Source of the DNA: Paenibacillus sp. LHD-38
GTDB taxonomy: Bacteria > Bacillota > Bacilli > Paenibacillales > Paenibacillaceae
Reading direction: 5' to 3'
Assembly (NCBI RefSeq): GCF_031157315.1
Contig: NZ_JAVIFU010000005.1
Span: 179,284 to 243,283, forward strand
DNA: 64,000 nt
How positions within the stretch are numbered: the first letter of the stretch is position 1; each line of letters opens with the position of its first letter. The notes under the pieces were generated by a model. That model did no database searches. It had not been told where the DNA came from and saw only the letters and a list, made by a program, of their open reading frames with translations. The translations under genes were made by a program, and so were the position numbers. Positions 26,269 through 35,454 of this stretch are shown in pieces.

Positions 26269-26592
26269 CTATGAACGCCCCGTCTGAGACCGCAGGCCGC
26301 CGCGGGCCGATCCGGATTCGCTGTCCTGCTCAGGGACGGCCTCCCAGCCCCCGTTTTCCTCCGCTTCGCCGTAACGCTCCGACCGGCTGTTAGATCTCTG
26401 CTGCACCCAGCCGTCTACTACGCTGTCTTCCTCCTCAAGCTGCTGCTCAATCGTTTGGTCTGAGCCCTCGCCCGCTTTAAGGGCATGCGCTAGCTGGAAA
26501 GCCTGACTATTCTGTATGGAGCCGAATACAAGAAATACAGCAAATGCGCCGCATGCCCCGAGCTGCCATTTTATCGCCTTGGATTGTTTCAT
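26269..26592 (-). CDS. Small membrane-anchored protein of unknown function
   Basis: A 107-aa protein with one N-terminal hydrophobic helix (about 9-27) and an acidic, Gln/Ser/Gly-rich tail. I recognise no family. ATG giving MKQSKAIKW follows AAAGGAGGGTGA at 8 bases; longer frames run into non-coding sequence. First gene of the ApbE/ferric reductase-like operon, so a scaffold or accessory role in that membrane redox system is possible, but no flavinylation motif is seen. Confidence 0.6.
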   Translation of the reverse strand: MKQSKAIKWQLGACGAFAVFLVFGSIQNSQAFQLAHALKAGEGSDQTIEQQLEEEDSVVDGWVQQRSNSRSERYGEAEENGGWEAVPEQDSESGSARGGLRSQTGRS

Positions 26593-26682
26593 CGATCCGC
26601 TCACCCTCCTTTTTTTATCCATCGTTTCTGCTAATTTAAGCAGAGTATATCGCGGTATTCTGAATCCCAGGTTAAAACAATA

Positions 26683-26782
26683 CAAGCGTAAACGGCTGAC
26701 GCCGTTCTTGGCGGCAAAAGCTCGTTTCGCGATGAAATATAAGCATAGTATAACGTTAAAATTTATACTTTCTTATATTTTA
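26683..26782 (+). repeat. Dispersed intergenic repeat, copy b
   Basis: Full-length copy: CAAGCGTAAACGGCTGACG at the left, GCTCGTTTCGCG in the middle, TTCTTATATTT at the right. It lies in the probable 5' leader of the ApbE operon, antisense to it. Confidence 0.85.
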
Positions 26783-26858
26783 AAAAAACGATCAGTCTCG
26801 CCCAGTTGACGGATCTAACCGTTTAGCTCCTATCCGCCTTACATAATTTATTTTAAAA

Positions 26859-26888
26859 TTTGTAAATAATAATAATAATCATTGTCAA
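26859..26888 (-). promoter_or_regulatory. Promoter with Fur-box-like spacer for the ApbE operon
   Basis: On the minus strand TTGACA, 18 bases and TACAAA form a promoter. The spacer and flanks (AATAATAATAATCATTGTC on the plus strand) resemble the Fur consensus GATAATGATAATCATTATC. Transcription would start about 255 bases before the first operon gene. Confidence 0.45.
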
Positions 26889-26960
26889 TGCTGTAAGTGT
26901 AGCAAGACGATGCCAACTGACGAATAACGGGTATGGCTGCAGAGTATTGACTGGCTTTTA

Positions 26961-26999
26961 CCCTATAGGGATTGACTAGACCGGCATATGCCGTATGAT
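26961..26999 (+). promoter_or_regulatory. padR promoter with palindromic operator
   Basis: TTGACT, a 16-base spacer and TATGAT (26972-26999). The spacer holds the perfect 12-bp palindrome CGGCATATGCCG touching the -10 box, and CCCTATAGGG lies just upstream. PadR proteins often repress their own genes from such sites. Confidence 0.55.
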
Positions 27000-27019
27000 A
27001 AAGACCGAGGTGACGATTC

Positions 27020-27625
27020 ATGATTGATCAAAAAAACGATGGCTCCGAAGAGCATCGCCAGCATAAAACGGAAGAAGCTGGCGCCAATGAGCGCCGCGGC
27101 GCAAGCAAGCGGTATTTTGGCCGAGGCGGCGTGAAATTTGCGTTATTAAAGCTGCTTAATAGCGAGCCTATGCATGGCTATCAGATGATGAAGGCTTTAG
27201 AGGAGCAATCCGGCGGCCTCTATGTACCGAGCGCGGGCTCTATATATCCGACACTCCAAATGCTCGAAGAGCGCGGATTTATTGCAATGAAGGATGAAGA
27301 TAACGGCAAAAAGGTGTATATGATTACAGAGCAGGGCCGCTCGGCCTTGCTTCTTCTGCCAGATAAAACAAGATGCGAAACAAGCGAGGATGGCCGCTGC
27401 TCCCCGGAGAACGGATCCTTCCGCAATGAGAAAATACGCCAAAAGCTTGGTCTGTCTCATGAGACCTATGATCTGCTCCTCCTAGTGACGCGAGCCGAGC
27501 AGGAGGCTTCCGCCAGCAAGGAACAAACGGAGCGGCTGCAGCGCCTGCTAAACGAGCAGCAGCAGCAGATTAACGCCTTCCTTGCCAGCGAAGAGCGGAT
27601 TGCGCAACCACATAACAGCGTATAA
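27020..27625 (+). CDS. PadR family transcriptional regulator
   Basis: Regulator of 201 aa. A charged 35-residue N-terminal extension precedes a PadR winged helix: VKFALLKLLNSEPMHGYQMM, YVPSAGSIYPTLQMLEERGF and KKVYMITEQGR. A C-terminal helical region from about 140 rich in Gln/Glu probably serves dimerisation. ATG follows GAGGTGA. It faces the MMPL exporter gene convergently and the ApbE operon divergently; the likely target is its own promoter. The ligand is unknown. Confidence 0.9.
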   Translation: MIDQKNDGSEEHRQHKTEEAGANERRGASKRYFGRGGVKFALLKLLNSEPMHGYQMMKALEEQSGGLYVPSAGSIYPTLQMLEERGFIAMKDEDNGKKVYMITEQGRSALLLLPDKTRCETSEDGRCSPENGSFRNEKIRQKLGLSHETYDLLLLVTRAEQEASASKEQTERLQRLLNEQQQQINAFLASEERIAQPHNSV

Positions 27626-27626
27626 A

Positions 27627-27727
27627 CAAGCGTAAACGGCTGTCGCCGTCCTTTGCGGCCAAAGCTCGTTTCGCGGTAAAATATAAGAATCCCGATAAGC
27701 CCGAAAACTTATAAATTCTTATATTTC
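27627..27727 (+). repeat. Dispersed intergenic repeat, copy c
   Basis: Starts two bases after the padR stop with CAAGCGTAAACGGCTGTCG. The inner AAATATAAGAAT and terminal ATTCTTATATTT are a perfect 12-bp inverted repeat. A terminator follows directly. Confidence 0.85.
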
Positions 27728-27733
27728 AAAAAA

Positions 27734-27780
27734 AGATTACCGCAAGGCCTCCAAGTTGGAGGCCAAGGGTAATCTTTTTT
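27734..27780. terminator. Terminator padR / MMPL gene
   Basis: AGATTACC...GGTAATCT with inner GGCCTCCAAGTTGGAGGCC stem, followed by TTTTTT on the plus strand and an A/T-rich run on the other; lies between convergent genes. Confidence 0.85.
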
Positions 27781-27785
27781 AATCA

Positions 27786-30700
27786 TTAGTGCGAGGAATC
27801 ATGCGAGACCTGATGTCCTTTCAGCTTTTGACCGCTATGAACGCTGCCTGAATGCTCGGCATCCTTTGCGCGCCCCATGAACGGCCACCAGTTGGCGGCT
27901 CCGAACATGCGCACCATGACCGGTATAAACAAAGGAAGCATCAGCAGCGCATACATGAACAAGCCGCAGAGCACGATCGTCGCGATTTGCAGGAGCGACA
28001 TCACGCCCGAAGGCAGCATCGCGGCGAATGTCCCGCCTAGAATAACGGCTGCCGACATAATAACCGTACCCATGTTTTTCATCGCTTCCAGAATCGCTTC
28101 CTGCGGAGATAGATGGCGATATTCCTTGAAGCGATCCATTAAGAAGATACTGTAGTCGATTCCGAGCGCGACCAGCATCACGAAGCCGAAGAACGGCACC
28201 GCCCAGCTAATGCCGGATTGCCCGAGCACCCTCACGAATATGACCTCCGCAATCGCCATTGACGAGTAGAACGTGACGAGGAGCGAAGCGACCATATACA
28301 GGGGCATGACGATGGAGCGGAACAAGATGATGAGAATGATCGAAATCCCAATCAGCATGAGAATAACGGTACGTGAATAATCCGCATTCGAAATATTGCT
28401 TAAATCATTATTCATGCTCGTTACGCCGCCGACGGCTACCTCAGCTCCGTTGTATTCCGTACCTTGGATGGCACGGTTGACAGCTGCTTCAAGACCGTCG
28501 ATTTGAGCCATCGTCTCCTGCGCGTAAGGATTGCCGTTAAAGACAACATCAAATTTTGCCGTTTGGCGGTCTTCCGACATATAAACGTTCAGCGCAGACT
28601 GGAACTCCTCGTTCGCAATGGCTTCCTCCGGAATGTACCAGCCGCTCATTTGCTTATTCGGCGCTTCGGCAAGCCCGTTCAGGTAACCGCCGGCAGAAGC
28701 CAGCCCATCCGTTACCTGCGATAAGCCGTCAACGCTTTGATCGAGTCCGTTCGTAAGCTCGCTCAGCTGATCATTTAAGGATGCAAAACCGGCTTGCAGC
28801 TCCTTCTGCCCCTCCGAGAGCTCATTAAAGCCTTGCGTCACGCTCGGCAGCTTTGATACGATTTGACCTTGGCCCGCAGCCGCTTGCGCGATTCCGCTTT
28901 GCAGCTCAGCGAGCCCCGCAGCCAGCTTGCCAAGTCCTGCCGCTAACGCGGATTGACCTTCTGATGCTTGAAGCAGTCCGGCATTCGCTTGCGTCATACC
29001 GGCCGAGATGCCTGAAAGCTGCTCATTCAGCTGCGTCAATTGACCGCTTATGCCTGCTGCGCCCTCTTGAAGCTGCCCCAGCGAGCTAAGCATTTCCTTA
29101 TATTTCTCGTCGTCTTGCAGCTCCGGATAGCTGTCTTGCAAACCGGTCAGGCTTTGTTCTACGCCGGATAAGCCGTCAGCCAGCTTCGCTTGCTCGGAAG
29201 CAATCGTGCTATATGCGCCAGTTAACTGACCTAGGCCGCCTCCTAGCTGCTCGTAGCTGCTCAGCAATTGACGGCTGGCATCAGCCAGCTTCTTCGTGCT
29301 TGCCTCTGCCTGCTTCAAGCCTTCGCTCAGCTCACCCGCACCCGCTGATCCATCCAGCATTCCCTGCTGAATCCGCTTCAGACCTGCGCCAAGCTCTACG
29401 ATGCCTGCCTTCAGCTCATTTGTCCCGTCAATAAGCTGGCCTGCGCCATCTACCGCTTCAGTTAGCATTGGCGCATTTTCGCTCAGCGCGCTGCTTGCTT
29501 CAGATAGGCCATCACCGATTTTATCTAAGCCTTCTCCGCTTTGACCAAGTCCGTCCTCAAGGGTCGTCACTTGATCAGACACGAGAAATTGCTCCATGAC
29601 ATCGCCGGTAGGACGCGTCGCGCTACGAACGGCCTTGACGCCTTCCGTATTGGCAAGCTCACGGCTAATCTGTTCGAGTGCAGCAAGCCCCTCAGGCGTA
29701 TCCATCGGTTTATCCGTCTTGACAATAACCGTAGTCGGCAAGGAGTCGCCAGGCCCGAAGCTCTCTGAAATAATATTAAAAGCTTTAACAGAATCATATT
29801 TATCGCCAATTTCATCAAGCGAGTTAAAGGATATGGTCCCTTTATACGCGGTCAGAAACGGAACGATGATGACCGCCAAAATAATAAGCGCCCATAAGGG
29901 GCGTTTCAATGAAAACTTGCCGACTGTTCCCCACAGCTTGCTCGGTTTATGCTCCAATGAGCCCTTTGCCGGCCAAAACAGCTTCGTGCCGAGCACCGCC
30001 ATAAAAAACGGTACGATCGTGAACAATGCGATAAGCAGCACCGCTACACCAACTGCAACCGCAACCGCCGAGCGGTATAGCATAAAGGTCGAGAAGCCGA
30101 TCGCTGCAAAACCAACCAGCACGGCTAAACCGGAAAACAATACCGTTCTGCCTGCTGTGCGATAGGTTTGAATAATTGCTTCCGTCTTATCGCCTCCGCT
30201 GTGCGTAAGCTCTTCCTTAAAGCGGCTGATGAGCAAAATGCAATAATCCGTACCGATGCCGAACAATACGGCGACGAGGAATATCTGCGTGAAGTTCGAG
30301 AGCGGAAAATCGAAGTACTCGACTAAAAACGCGATAACCGATTGTGAAATTAAGTAAGTAAAGCCCACCGCAACAAGCGGTACGAGCGGCGCGACGGCCG
30401 AACGAAATACGACGAAAAGTATGACCAAAATAAAGCCAAGCGTAATGAACTCCGTTTTCTTAAGCCCTTCCTGGGAGCTCTGCACGACATCCTCCGAGAT
30501 CAGCCAGTTTCCGGTGTAATAATGATCGACCTTCACATCCGAAATCGTCTCATAAAGCCCGTCTCTCAGCTCGGCAAGTTCACGGTCACCAGCTTCGACA
30601 TTGACAAGCACCAAGATGGTGCTTCCATCCTCGGAGACCATCTGCTCTTCCAACTCTTTGGTATCAAAGTGAGTGGTCACGGAGAGAACGCCAATCTTCT

Positions 30701-31001
30701 CGGCATTGCTCTTCAGCTTATCGATTCCGCCCTTCACTTCCTTTAAATCCGCGTCAGATAAGCCGCCTTCCTTATGAAATACAAGAACAGTCGGCATCCC
30801 GCTGCTGGCCCCGGCCCCGTCATTTCCGCCGATCGCCTCCTCCAGCTCGTTTGCAATCGTCGAGGAATAGCCGTCAGGCACGTTAACCTGCCCTTTCGTT
30901 CTTACAAGCTCTTCCATGTTCGGTGCGCTTAGCATCAGACCGACAGCAGCAGCCAGCCATAACACCAGAACCAGCCATCTCCATTTCAGTACGGTTCTCA
31001 T
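27786..31001 (-). CDS. MMPL-type RND transporter (YdfJ-like)
   Basis: Large membrane exporter of 1071 aa with two halves. Each half has a cluster of about five to six helices containing FGIGTDYCILLISRFKEE and ALGIDYSIFLMDRFKEYR, the MMPL proton-relay helix motif. Between residues about 470 and 800 an extracytoplasmic region is dominated by leucine/glycine/alanine-rich helical repeats with the spacing of YhgE/Pip-like stalks (for example GEGLDKIGDGLSEASSAL). The substrate is unknown; relatives export lipids or confer drug tolerance. It is 27 bases downstream of a marR gene and probably under its control. Confidence 0.92.
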   Translation of the reverse strand: MRTVLKWRWLVLVLWLAAAVGLMLSAPNMEELVRTKGQVNVPDGYSSTIANELEEAIGGNDGAGASSGMPTVLVFHKEGGLSDADLKEVKGGIDKLKSNAEKIGVLSVTTHFDTKELEEQMVSEDGSTILVLVNVEAGDRELAELRDGLYETISDVKVDHYYTGNWLISEDVVQSSQEGLKKTEFITLGFILVILFVVFRSAVAPLVPLVAVGFTYLISQSVIAFLVEYFDFPLSNFTQIFLVAVLFGIGTDYCILLISRFKEELTHSGGDKTEAIIQTYRTAGRTVLFSGLAVLVGFAAIGFSTFMLYRSAVAVAVGVAVLLIALFTIVPFFMAVLGTKLFWPAKGSLEHKPSKLWGTVGKFSLKRPLWALIILAVIIVPFLTAYKGTISFNSLDEIGDKYDSVKAFNIISESFGPGDSLPTTVIVKTDKPMDTPEGLAALEQISRELANTEGVKAVRSATRPTGDVMEQFLVSDQVTTLEDGLGQSGEGLDKIGDGLSEASSALSENAPMLTEAVDGAGQLIDGTNELKAGIVELGAGLKRIQQGMLDGSAGAGELSEGLKQAEASTKKLADASRQLLSSYEQLGGGLGQLTGAYSTIASEQAKLADGLSGVEQSLTGLQDSYPELQDDEKYKEMLSSLGQLQEGAAGISGQLTQLNEQLSGISAGMTQANAGLLQASEGQSALAAGLGKLAAGLAELQSGIAQAAAGQGQIVSKLPSVTQGFNELSEGQKELQAGFASLNDQLSELTNGLDQSVDGLSQVTDGLASAGGYLNGLAEAPNKQMSGWYIPEEAIANEEFQSALNVYMSEDRQTAKFDVVFNGNPYAQETMAQIDGLEAAVNRAIQGTEYNGAEVAVGGVTSMNNDLSNISNADYSRTVILMLIGISIILIILFRSIVMPLYMVASLLVTFYSSMAIAEVIFVRVLGQSGISWAVPFFGFVMLVALGIDYSIFLMDRFKEYRHLSPQEAILEAMKNMGTVIMSAAVILGGTFAAMLPSGVMSLLQIATIVLCGLFMYALLMLPLFIPVMVRMFGAANWWPFMGRAKDAEHSGSVHSGQKLKGHQVSHDSSH

Positions 31002-31028
31002 CTCTAATCTCCCTCCAGTAATATAAAG

Positions 31029-31469
31029 CTAAGATTGCATCATTTCATTCGCCAGCCTCTCGAAGGTCTCGATAAAAGTAAGTGCTTCCTGCTCTTCGAA
31101 ACGGTCAATATATTTGGCCAACAGCACTTGGATTTTATCCTCCATGCGGTCACAAACCTGCTTTCCCTCTTGAGTAAGCGCCAAATAGATGACACGGCGA
31201 TCTTTTTCATCAGGCAGCCTTTGAATCAGGTTCTTGTCAAACAGCCTGGTAATGATTGCGGTTATCGAGCTTTTGCCCACGCAAAAAATGTCCGCCAGCT
31301 CGGATGATGTGCTTTTCTCCCTCGACCGTAAATACCGCAGCGTTGAAAATTGATCAACCGTCAGATCATCTGGCATTAGCTCGCGGATCATCGCATTTAA
31401 CCGGCGGTTAACGAGAAAATTCGCCGCCTCGTAGCGATCGATAATATCTTTTAGTAACGCTCGATCCAC
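31029..31469 (-). CDS. MarR family transcriptional regulator
   Basis: A 146-aa winged-helix regulator. Key parts are FSTLRYLRSREKSTSSELAD, VGKSSITAIITRLFDKNLIQ (recognition helix region) and RVIYLALTQEGKQ (wing). GTG at 31469 is chosen because GAGGGAGG lies 8 bases upstream; an ATG further out lies in front of the binding site. The palindrome at 31529 is a likely operator. As first gene before the MMPL exporter it is the expected repressor of that transporter; the inducer may be an exported compound. Confidence 0.9.
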   Translation of the reverse strand: MDRALLKDIIDRYEAANFLVNRRLNAMIRELMPDDLTVDQFSTLRYLRSREKSTSSELADIFCVGKSSITAIITRLFDKNLIQRLPDEKDRRVIYLALTQEGKQVCDRMEDKIQVLLAKYIDRFEEQEALTFIETFERLANEMMQS

Positions 31470-31528
31470 ACTGATGTCCTCCCTCTCATGAAGCATTCCT
31501 GCAACCGTTAAATTAATTCTATTGTGAA

Positions 31529-31549
31529 ATAGTTCGATAATAGAACTAT
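31529..31549 (-). promoter_or_regulatory. Probable MarR operator
   Basis: ATAGTTC, 7 bases, GAACTAT: a perfect interrupted palindrome 60 bases before the marR start, of the size MarR dimers bind. Confidence 0.6.
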
Positions 31550-31597
31550 ATCAGACAACTATGCGCCCAGCAATCCTTTAGTTTTGAACGTATGGTG

Positions 31598-31697
31598 AAG
31601 CGTAAACGGATGTCGCCGTCCTCTGTGGCAAAAGCAGTCGTTTCGCGGAGATATATAAGCACATTTATATGTGAAAACATATAAATTCTTATATATG
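31598..31697 (+). repeat. Dispersed intergenic repeat, copy d
   Basis: Diverged copy: AAGCGTAAACGGATGTCG at the left, GTCGTTTCGCGGAG in the middle, ATTCTTATATAT at the right. It lies upstream of marR. The 139 bases between it and copy e show only a GGGCTGCT/AGCAAGCCC hairpin. Confidence 0.7.
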
Positions 31698-31836
31698 AAT
31701 AAATTGTCATTTATTCCTATATCAAGAAATGAGATTTGCACTGCGATGAGCTGCAGGGCTGCTTATTCAGCAAGCCCCTTCCGCCGCGAGAGCTTGAGCA
31801 GCTGCTTGGCAGAGCCGTTTGAAGCAGCGGGGGTAC

Positions 31837-31937
31837 CAAGCGTAAACGGCTGCTGCCGTCCTTGGGTGGCAACAGCTCGTTTCGCGGTGAAATATAAGCT
31901 TATTTATAAATGTGAAACTTATAAATTCTTATATTTA
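31837..31937 (+). repeat. Dispersed intergenic repeat, copy e
   Basis: Full copy starting CAAGCGTAAACGGCTGCTG and ending ATTCTTATATTT, directly followed by a terminator. Confidence 0.85.
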
Positions 31938-31940
31938 AAA

Positions 31941-31984
31941 AAGGAGCGGTCTCTCGGTCTATGACCAAAGAGACTGCTCCTTTT
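31941..31984. terminator. Terminator downstream of the secreted repeat protein
   Basis: AAGGAGCGGTCTCT and AGAGACTGCTCCTT form a stem of about 14 bp with inner GGT/ACC, followed by TTTT on the plus strand and A/T-rich repeat sequence on the minus strand. Confidence 0.75.
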
Positions 31985-32035
31985 CTTATCGCGTATTGCT
32001 CACCTAAGCTGTGCTTGCTTCATGCCCCGCTCCGC

Positions 32036-33202
32036 TTAAATCGCTGACTCTTCGGAAGCATCGGCGTTCGTTTGCTCTTGTGCAGCTGCGTCGCCTTTGC
32101 GTTCGCCGCGCGGCCCTTTACCGCCCTTTCCTGATAACGGCAGCTCTCCGTTTACATGCTTTGTAGCATGCTCGATGGCTGCCGCCAGCTTCGTATCATA
32201 CTGCTCCTGCGTGATCGTGCCCGCAGCTAGTAGCTCAGCCAGCTTCGTCTTCTGATCCTTCACTTGCAGATCGATAAGCGTTTGAACGGCGACGCCCTTC
32301 TCGGCTGCTACTGCCGCGATGGTCTTACCCGCTTCCAGCTCTACTTTTAGCTCCTCTGCCGTAAAGCCGAGCGCCGATGCAATCTCATCTAGGTTTTTTC
32401 CAAATCCTTGGCCCTTGCCGCGCTGCGGCAGCACGCCATTCACATGCTGAGTCGCACGCTCGACAGCTTCTGCAAACCGTGTATCATATTGCTCCTGCGT
32501 GATAGTACCCGCCGCTAATTGCTCAGCCAGCTTCGTCTTCTGATCCTTCACTTGCAGGTCGATAAGCGTTTGAACGGCGACGCCCTTCTCGGCCGCTACT
32601 GCCGCGATGGTCTTGCCCGCTTCCAACTCGGCCTTAAGCGCCTCTTCTGTCACGCCCAGCGCTGCAGCAACGGCGGTTAGATCTTTGCCAAATCCGCCGC
32701 CTTTCCCGCCGCCGCCATGCTTCCCGAAGCCAAAACCTTTGGAATCAAGCAGCTTTTCTGCTGTAGTCGCCGCATCCGGCTTGGCTGCCTTGTCCGCATC
32801 GGAAGCCGCAGCGGCTTCTGTATCAGTCGTTGCTGCTGCTTCGGCTGCTTCCAGCCACTCCACCAGCTTTGTCTTCAGCTCCGCTCTTGTTTTTCCTTGC
32901 TCGACTGCAATCTCCGACAGTGTTAATGTTTTTAGCTTTGTCTGCAGCGCGCTCTCTTCTAATCCTAAGTATTCAAGAAGCTGTGTTTGTATTTGTTCAA
33001 AGCCGCGTCCGAATCCGCCGCGTTTGCCTGCATGATCCTTACCCGCTTTGCCGTTCTCTGCCTGTGTGCTCTGTGCCAGCTGCTTGTCGCTGCTGCTTGC
33101 CGCAAATACGGCTTGTCCTGCCCATAGGCTTCCGCCTCCGAGCGCCAGCGTTAGCGCGATTGCTCCTGCTGTAATTGCCTTTGCTTTTGCTTTTGCATTC
33201 AT
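32036..33202 (-). CDS. Secreted protein with duplicated ~96-residue repeats
   Basis: A 388-aa exported protein with an N-terminal signal (about 1-35, hydrophobic GAIALTLALGGGSLWAG then AAS). It is rich in Ala, Lys, Glu and Gly. Three related modules have the pattern LG-(V/F)-(T/E)-x-E-E-L-K-x-E-L. Two are almost identical and 96 residues apart, including KTIAAVAAEKGVAVQTLIDL and LAAGTITQEQYDT. Gly-rich linkers (GKHGGGGKGGGFGK) separate them. Similar proteins occur in Paenibacillus as hypothetical or DUF2680-like; the role is unknown. ATG lies behind a weak AAAGGTGG site. Confidence 0.75.
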   Translation of the reverse strand: MNAKAKAKAITAGAIALTLALGGGSLWAGQAVFAASSSDKQLAQSTQAENGKAGKDHAGKRGGFGRGFEQIQTQLLEYLGLEESALQTKLKTLTLSEIAVEQGKTRAELKTKLVEWLEAAEAAATTDTEAAAASDADKAAKPDAATTAEKLLDSKGFGFGKHGGGGKGGGFGKDLTAVAAALGVTEEALKAELEAGKTIAAVAAEKGVAVQTLIDLQVKDQKTKLAEQLAAGTITQEQYDTRFAEAVERATQHVNGVLPQRGKGQGFGKNLDEIASALGFTAEELKVELEAGKTIAAVAAEKGVAVQTLIDLQVKDQKTKLAELLAAGTITQEQYDTKLAAAIEHATKHVNGELPLSGKGGKGPRGERKGDAAAQEQTNADASEESAI

Positions 33203-33356
33203 TATTTAACTTCCACCTTTCACTTTCGATTTGTTGTTACAAGATCTATCATAGCCAGCAATACTTAAGCCTCCTTTAAACCTAGCTGAATGTTGGCTGA
33301 ATATGGATTTGAATCCTTCTGTGACATTATTAATTCGACAAAAATTTCAACAAAAA

Positions 33357-33393
33357 AACGGCTAAGCGGGAATGACTTCCGCTTAGCCGTTTT
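33357..33393. terminator. Terminator of the bmrCD-like operon
   Basis: AACGGCTAAGCGG and CCGCTTAGCCGTT form a 13-bp stem with T-runs on both sides (TTTTTTG on the minus strand). Confidence 0.85.
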
Positions 33394-33404
33394 TGTTATT
33401 GAAT

Positions 33405-35432
33405 CTATGCCGGTAAGGCTGCGCCTAATTGCAGCTGGTACATCGCATAATACTTGCCGCGCTGTTCCATTAGCTCGTCATGGTTGCCGCGCTCCACGAT
33501 AACGCCGCGATCAAGCACGAGAATTTGGTCAGCATTCCGAATCGTGGACAGACGGTGAGCGATCACAAATGTCGTACGGCCCTTCTTCAGCACATCAAGC
33601 GCTTCTTGGATAATGGCTTCCGTCTCCGTATCAATGCTCGCTGTCGCTTCATCGAGGATTAGGATAGCCGGGTCATAAGCCAGCGCCCGGGCGAATGAAA
33701 CGAGCTGACGCTGTCCGGCTGAGAGCGTGCTGCCCTTCTCAATAACCGGCGCATCAATTCCACCATTAAGCTGGCTGAACATCTCATAGGCGCCTACGTC
33801 ACGGAGCGACTGCTCGATTTTCTCGCGGCTGATAGCCGGGTTATCCAGACTGATGTTGGACGCAATCGTTCCCGTAAACAAGAACGGGTCTTGAAGGACG
33901 ATCCCCATATGCTGGCGAAGCAGCTGCTTCGGAATATCGCGTACATCCATGCCGTCCACGATGATCTTACCTTCGTTTGAATCATAGAAACGGAACAGCA
34001 GGTTTAGAATCGAGCTTTTGCCAGACCCGGTGTGACCGACCAGCGCCACGGTTTCACCTTGACGCGCGTGGAAGGAGATATGCTTCAGCACATACTCATC
34101 CTGTTTGTAAGCAAAGGATACGTCCTCGAACTTAACATCGCCTTTGTACCGGTCCATCTTGCCGAGAGCCACATCGATCCCCTCCTCGTCCATCAGCTTA
34201 AACACCCGCTCTGCCGATACGCGTGCCGTCTCCAAATTCGAGAGCTGATTTACGATACCCACAATCGGAGCAAACATCCGGTTCATATAGTCGACAAAAG
34301 CGTACAGTACGCCGACCGATACCGCTGAGCGGAGCGAATCGCCCCAGAACATCCAAATGACAATGATGAACAAAATATTCCGCACCACGTTAACCAAATT
34401 ATGAGACGTAATGGAATTGAGGCTGAGCAGCTTATTTTGATACTTATAATAATGCTCGTTCATTTCCTCAAATTCCTTGGTCGTCTCCCTCTGGCGGCGA
34501 AACGCTTGAATAATCGTCATCCCTTGGATGGATTCATTGATCATGCCGTTAATCTCGCTCAGCTTCGAGCGGATGATGCGGTTATACCGTGCCGCGAATT
34601 TCCGGTAAACGATAATCCAGATGATGAGAATAGGCACAAGCGGCAGCGCCACGAGCGCTAATCGCACATCCAATAAGAACAAGGCGCCATAAATGGCTGC
34701 CATATAAATAATGCCTGTGAAAAAATTCGCCAGCACCGCGACATAGAGCTCGCGAATGGCTTCCGTATCGTTCGTGACACGGGATACGACCTGACCTGCC
34801 GAGAGGTTATCATAATAGTTCACAGGCAGCCGCTGCGTGTGCGCGAAAATATCGGTGCGCATCTTGCGCACGATGCGATTCGCCGACGTTTGCAGCATAA
34901 GCCGCTGACCGTAGGTAAATACGGCGACCAGCAGCAGAAAACCAAAATACATAACGGCCAGCTTCATTAAGGAAGGAAACTCCGGCTGATAGAACGCATA
35001 GAGCTCTTCTCTAGTGAGCTTCGTTACGGGATACGAGACACTCTCCCCTGTATCCTTGTTTGTCACGGTAAGGGTATTTCCCTCGACCACGCGTTTGCCT
35101 TCATCCGATGCCAGTGCATCGTCGAGCCAATAAAACTGCCTTCCTACCTGCAGCACGCGTACCTCTTTGCCCTTCTGCCCGGAAGCATCTGCGGCAAAAT
35201 GATCCTCGCGCTTATACCATTTGTCTTTATAAAGAACGGCGAAGTCCTGCTTAGCCTCAACCTCATGCCACTTTTTCTCAATACCGAGAATGTTTTGGTC
35301 GATCATCCGCTTTGCTATAAACGGTCCCGAAAGCTCTGCGCACACAGCAAGCACGAGCAGCAAAAGGGCAAGCATGATCGGTTTTTTATAAAGCATGGCG
35401 TATTGAAACAATCGTTTTCCTGTATTGCCCAT
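33405..35432 (-). CDS. bmrD: Multidrug ABC half-exporter, BmrD-like (catalytic NBD)
   Basis: ABC exporter half of 675 aa. The membrane domain carries, between the first two helices (about 50-160), an extracytoplasmic insertion like that of BmrD/YheH of Bacillus subtilis; the length also fits (673 aa there). The nucleotide-binding domain has Walker A GHTGSGKSS, a slightly changed signature LSAGQRQ, and Walker B ILILDEA with the catalytic Glu. It lies 22 bases after the partner gene and should form a heterodimer with it. ATG follows TTGGAGGCG. Substrate inferred only from homology (drugs). Confidence 0.9.
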   Translation of the reverse strand: MGNTGKRLFQYAMLYKKPIMLALLLLVLAVCAELSGPFIAKRMIDQNILGIEKKWHEVEAKQDFAVLYKDKWYKREDHFAADASGQKGKEVRVLQVGRQFYWLDDALASDEGKRVVEGNTLTVTNKDTGESVSYPVTKLTREELYAFYQPEFPSLMKLAVMYFGFLLLVAVFTYGQRLMLQTSANRIVRKMRTDIFAHTQRLPVNYYDNLSAGQVVSRVTNDTEAIRELYVAVLANFFTGIIYMAAIYGALFLLDVRLALVALPLVPILIIWIIVYRKFAARYNRIIRSKLSEINGMINESIQGMTIIQAFRRQRETTKEFEEMNEHYYKYQNKLLSLNSITSHNLVNVVRNILFIIVIWMFWGDSLRSAVSVGVLYAFVDYMNRMFAPIVGIVNQLSNLETARVSAERVFKLMDEEGIDVALGKMDRYKGDVKFEDVSFAYKQDEYVLKHISFHARQGETVALVGHTGSGKSSILNLLFRFYDSNEGKIIVDGMDVRDIPKQLLRQHMGIVLQDPFLFTGTIASNISLDNPAISREKIEQSLRDVGAYEMFSQLNGGIDAPVIEKGSTLSAGQRQLVSFARALAYDPAILILDEATASIDTETEAIIQEALDVLKKGRTTFVIAHRLSTIRNADQILVLDRGVIVERGNHDELMEQRGKYYAMYQLQLGAALPA

Positions 35433-35454
35433 TGCCCTTCACGCCTCCAATTTA

